Assembly: GCA_033439265.1 (NCBI GenBank)
Contig: JAVTVX010000010.1
Coordinates: 28,757,056 to 28,821,055, forward strand
Source of the DNA: Dillenia suffruticosa
Taxonomy: Eukaryota; Streptophyta; Magnoliopsida; Dilleniales; Dilleniaceae
DNA: 64,000 nt
Direction: 5' to 3'
A program made the translations under genes and the position numbers. The notes under the pieces are model-generated. The model saw nothing but the letters and a program-made list of their open reading frames with translations, was not told the DNA's origin and ran no database searches. This document shows positions 60,943-64,000 of this stretch, piece after piece. Numbering within the stretch: the stretch's first letter is position 1; each line of letters opens with the position of its first letter.

Positions 60943-61388
60943 AAGTGAAGGCGTGGGAATGCCTTAAACATCCATTTCTGTCCATTCCTGAGGCTTAAAG
61001 GTGGAGAGAGGAACCCTAAAAAAAATGAAAAGCAAATGTTAGAATACGATTTCAATTCCTTTCTCTCCTTTGTGATTTTTTTTTTTTATGTTGGCAGAAA
61101 TGAATTTAGTTTAGCGTGTAGGTACGTCCTAATCAAGGAGTATTTCTGCCCATCCGTGAACCACCTTTTTTTTTGTTAGGCAGAAATGAATATTTGTTAA
61201 GGCGTGGGTACACCTTAATAACAGAGCACTTCTGAATTTTTTTTTTGACAGAAATGAAAGTAGTTTAAGGCGTGGGCATACTCTAAACCAAAAGTGTTTT
61301 TGTCCATATATGCTCCTTTGGTAGAAATGAAGGTCTGTTAAGGTGTGGGCATGCCCTAACACAGGAGTATCTCTGGTCATCAATTTTT
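60943..61388. repeat. Diverged minisatellite of 70-76-bp units
   Basis: Four full units and one partial, each with GCAGAAATGAA, then TTAAGGCGTGGGCATGCC and CAGGAGTATTTCTG-like blocks (units near 60944, 61090, 61175, 61246, 61317). The GGGCATGCCC core of the last unit is palindromic. It lies downstream of gag within the minus-oriented retroelement. Confidence 0.8.
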
Positions 61389-61869
61389 CGGCTTTTATTC
61401 ACCTTAAAAAATTAAAAATCAAACCTAAATCAAACCAACAAAAATAAATATGAAATATACATGAAATAAAATCATAAAAATATTGGATTGTCTCCCAATA
61501 AATGCCTTTATTTAGTGTCTCTAGCTTGACATGATTTTTTCACTTCAACCTCGCTTAAATATCGGTCCAATCCATTTAAACTTCAACTTGCCTGACATGA
61601 ATTTCAATCTTGAAATGAAGTGAAGGACTTTTTGCCTTATCATGGATTGCTTTCGTGCGGGAGTTTGTCTCGACGGAAATACTTGCTCCATTGTGTAATA
61701 TTATTTGTAAATTTTTCCTTAAACATAAAATCCAAATCATTTTGCACAAAGTTAGCATAGATGATGAAGTCTATCTCATTCTCGTCATCTTATTTCTTAG
61801 AATGTGTCAACCTACAAGGAAAATGAGGAAGAATAGTTAGTTTTGAATCCAAATTATTTGATACCTCAC

Positions 61870-62562
61870 CTACCTTTCTTGTTGTAGCATCAAGAGGTAT
61901 GGTTTCCTTTTCGTTTTCTTCCTCTTTTTGAGTCTCTTTTGAAGAAGAATTCTGTACTTCTTTTCCATTTCAGTTTCATTCTCCCTTGGATGAACCTCAA
62001 CTTGAGACGGTAATTTTCCATGATTAGCTTCGATTTTGCTTATTGTCGTCGCCAATTGTGACACTCGGGTACCAAAACTTTGAATGTTTGCTCTTGTTTC
62101 TTGTTGAAATTTTTTCACATCATACATAAAATTTTTCACAAGATGTTCAAAGGCTAGTTCTCAGTTTTGTGGAGATTGTTGCAGTTGAAAGGGTGGTCTT
62201 TCATAAGATTACTGTGGAAATCCTTGTAGTCTAGCCTCATAGTTTAGATTTAAATAATCTCTCAAATCTTGATTGTAAGTATTTGAATAAGAATAATATT
62301 TTCTTTGAAACTGCCCTGAAAATCCACCTACAATATCTAATTGTTCGTTAAATTTCTCTTGAAGGATAGGACACGTGTTGGTTGGATGACCTATACTCGA
62401 GCAAATTCGGCATGTCTTCACTTGCTGTACTTGTCCTACAGCCAACCGTTCCACCATAGAAGTTAGAGAATCTAACTTGTATTCAAAGGAATAAATACTC
62501 ATCTCATTCATACTTTTTGAGACATTCTGTTGTCTCTCAAACTGTAGTGCATTTGCTGTCAC
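61870..62562 (-). pseudogene. Gypsy gag C-terminal remnant with zinc knuckle
   Basis: Two frames: 62562-62209, containing CRICSSIGHPTNTC (Cys-X2-Cys-X4-His-X4-Cys zinc knuckle) and FSGQFQRKYYSYSNTYN; and 62139-61870, containing SQLATTISKIEANHGKLPSQ. Both are typical of gag C-terminal regions in the Athila-like branch of plant gypsy elements. The capsid part that should lie between the primer site and 62562 is mostly missing. Confidence 0.8.
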
Positions 62563-62760
62563 AAAATCATTGCAAAAAGAATGTTATTAAAATCAGAGCA
62601 CAATAACTCTCTTAAATTTTTTTGGATAGCCATATCTTTGTGGTTAAAATCCATTTCTTCCATATCCTTGACAATTTACAACAATTCACTGCAAAAGATT
62701 AATCTTGAAAATAAGGTAAAAACAAAATTTTAAAAAAATAAATCACTTAATATTGTTTCT

Positions 62761-62774
62761 CAATAACGGTGCCA
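62761..62774 (-). other. Primer-binding site of the minus-strand gypsy element
   Basis: TGGCACCGTTATTG on minus, six bases after the LTR end at 62780. It resembles the TGGCGCCGTTGCC site used by Athila-type elements, with a few changes. Confidence 0.65.
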
Positions 62775-62779
62775 AAATT

Positions 62780-64000
62780 TGATGGATGTTAATCCAATTA
62801 AAAATAAAAATATCTAATTCACAAAATATGAGTTTAGGGTGAGTAGTGTCGTATCCATTGGCAGCAACGAATTTATTTTTTTAATAAAAATAAAAATAAA
62901 AATAAAAGTATGGGGAGTTTGTGAAATTATCTAAAATTAACAAAACAAATCAATTAATAAAAATAATTAGAACAAGACAATGAAATAACACTAATTAAAA
63001 GAATAAATATCAATGATAGTAAATGTTAGCCAAATGAATTATTTCCACCTTGATATATTTGATTGATTATTTATGCAAACATTACTTAATATTATGTGAA
63101 TAAATTGGTTATAACTGTTAAGTATCACAAAACGACCAATCTCTCCTTATTTTTTCTGTAATTAAGATACCATTGTTAATTATTTTACTAATCGAAAGAC
63201 AATCCAAGAGATTTTCTTTAGATTTAGTATTTCGACAATATTAAAATTTAGAGAGATGCAATTCTAATTAATAAATTCTAATATGAATTTATTTAAATTA
63301 GATTATTTAATCTCTTGACATAAGTTAAATAGTTTGCAAGATCATAAAAACTATGTCAATTACCAATTTATTAAAAACACACAAATCTTGTTGTTTTTAA
63401 ATCTTGTTGTTTTTAAATGGTTGTAAACTATTCTAGGTCATTTAACATAAACTTTTATTTAACAAACCTAAAATAATCATAAATATTAGGATATAGAGAT
63501 TAAATAAATATTTACAACTATCAAGTCAATAAAATTATTTAGATTTCATAATATTCATTCATCAAGATTTTAATAGTGATTTGATTAGAAAAGAAATTAG
63601 AATGAATTTATAATGAAAATAAACTCACAATTGATATTATTGTTTCAAAAAATATGAAGAATGACAAGAAGAATGAAGTCCACGGCTGCAGCACTTCTCC
63701 CCTATTATGTGTGTCTCTCAAGTCAAGAATAAAGAATATATCTCTACTCTAAGGAGGCCGGCTGCAACCCTAAAAGCAAAGATAAATTTTTCCTATTTTT
63801 ACCTTAAGAAAAATTATTCCAAATGCTTTGCAAGATAGGATAAAATTCTCTAAAAAATAAAATCCTAAAAATTTCAAATAAAAGAAAATCCTAAATAAAA
63901 TTTTTGACATTTACAATTTTCATAATTTCACATTCCTAAATATTATGAATGGAATAAAAATCTTTAAAAGTCTTGCATTGCCCTTTAAATTCAGCGTGCC
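62780..64000 (-). repeat. 5' LTR of the minus-strand gypsy element (runs off the window)
   Basis: Similar along its length to the solo LTR at 4410-5856, both starting TG(A/G)TG then AATCCAA. The window ends about where position 5680 lies in the solo copy, so roughly 170 bp are missing. Confidence 0.85.

Noticed and set aside
1-64000. CRISPR array, bacterial operon or free-standing tRNA/rRNA gene
   Set aside because: No regularly spaced identical repeats and no cloverleaf seen by eye; tRNA-like boxes found belong to SINEs. A covariance-model scan would be needed to exclude tRNAs fully.

Overview
The window looks like nuclear DNA of a eudicot, probably a woody one. It is AT-rich, gene-poor and packed with LTR retrotransposon remnants, tRNA-derived SINEs and simple repeats. 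Host genes have plant introns, and one encodes a plastid protein with a transit peptide. I cannot name the species. All calls come from reading the sequence; no database search was run.

Layout. 1-376 (minus): 5' part of a small membrane-protein gene (paralog 1 of five). 2.46-7.10 kb: decayed Ty3/gypsy element on plus, interrupted in gag by a 1,447-bp solo LTR with a 5-bp target duplication. 9.88-10.36 kb (minus): paralog 2. 11.7-14.7 and 23.4-26.8 kb: a direct duplication of a promoter/leader region, which in the second copy leads into exons of a plastid biotin carboxylase (CAC2) pseudogene (26.8-29.9 kb). 14.7-22.2 kb (minus): a broken WDR91-like WD-repeat gene, 14 exons traced, cut at its 3' end by the first leader copy. 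31.8-38.6 kb (minus): SUFB, plastid Fe-S scaffold protein, two exons around a 5.2-kb intron; this is the only confidently recognised conserved gene that looks intact. 40.8-43.8 and 44.3-48.5 kb: a tandem duplication in which each unit carries a membrane-protein gene (paralogs 3 and 4). 48.5-52.0 kb: 5'-truncated Ty1/copia remnant with 3' LTR. 52.96-55.47 kb (minus): a compact LTR element with both LTRs, primer site and matching target duplication. 56.5-57.1 kb (minus): divergent paralog 5. 60.9-64.0 kb (minus): gypsy element with a diverged minisatellite, gag remnants, primer site and part of the 5' LTR; its LTR belongs to the same family as the solo LTR at 4.4 kb.

How the parts relate. The five small genes share one plan: a short helical N-terminus, two adjacent membrane segments, a polar segment with a Leu-Asp-containing motif and, where complete, a third membrane segment. 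They all lie on the minus strand and appear to be a locally expanding uncharacterised family. The duplicated segments serve as internal controls: several transposon insertions occur in one copy and are missing, with the empty site intact, from the other. This defines exact insertion boundaries, including a very short SINE-like element of about 82-85 bp.
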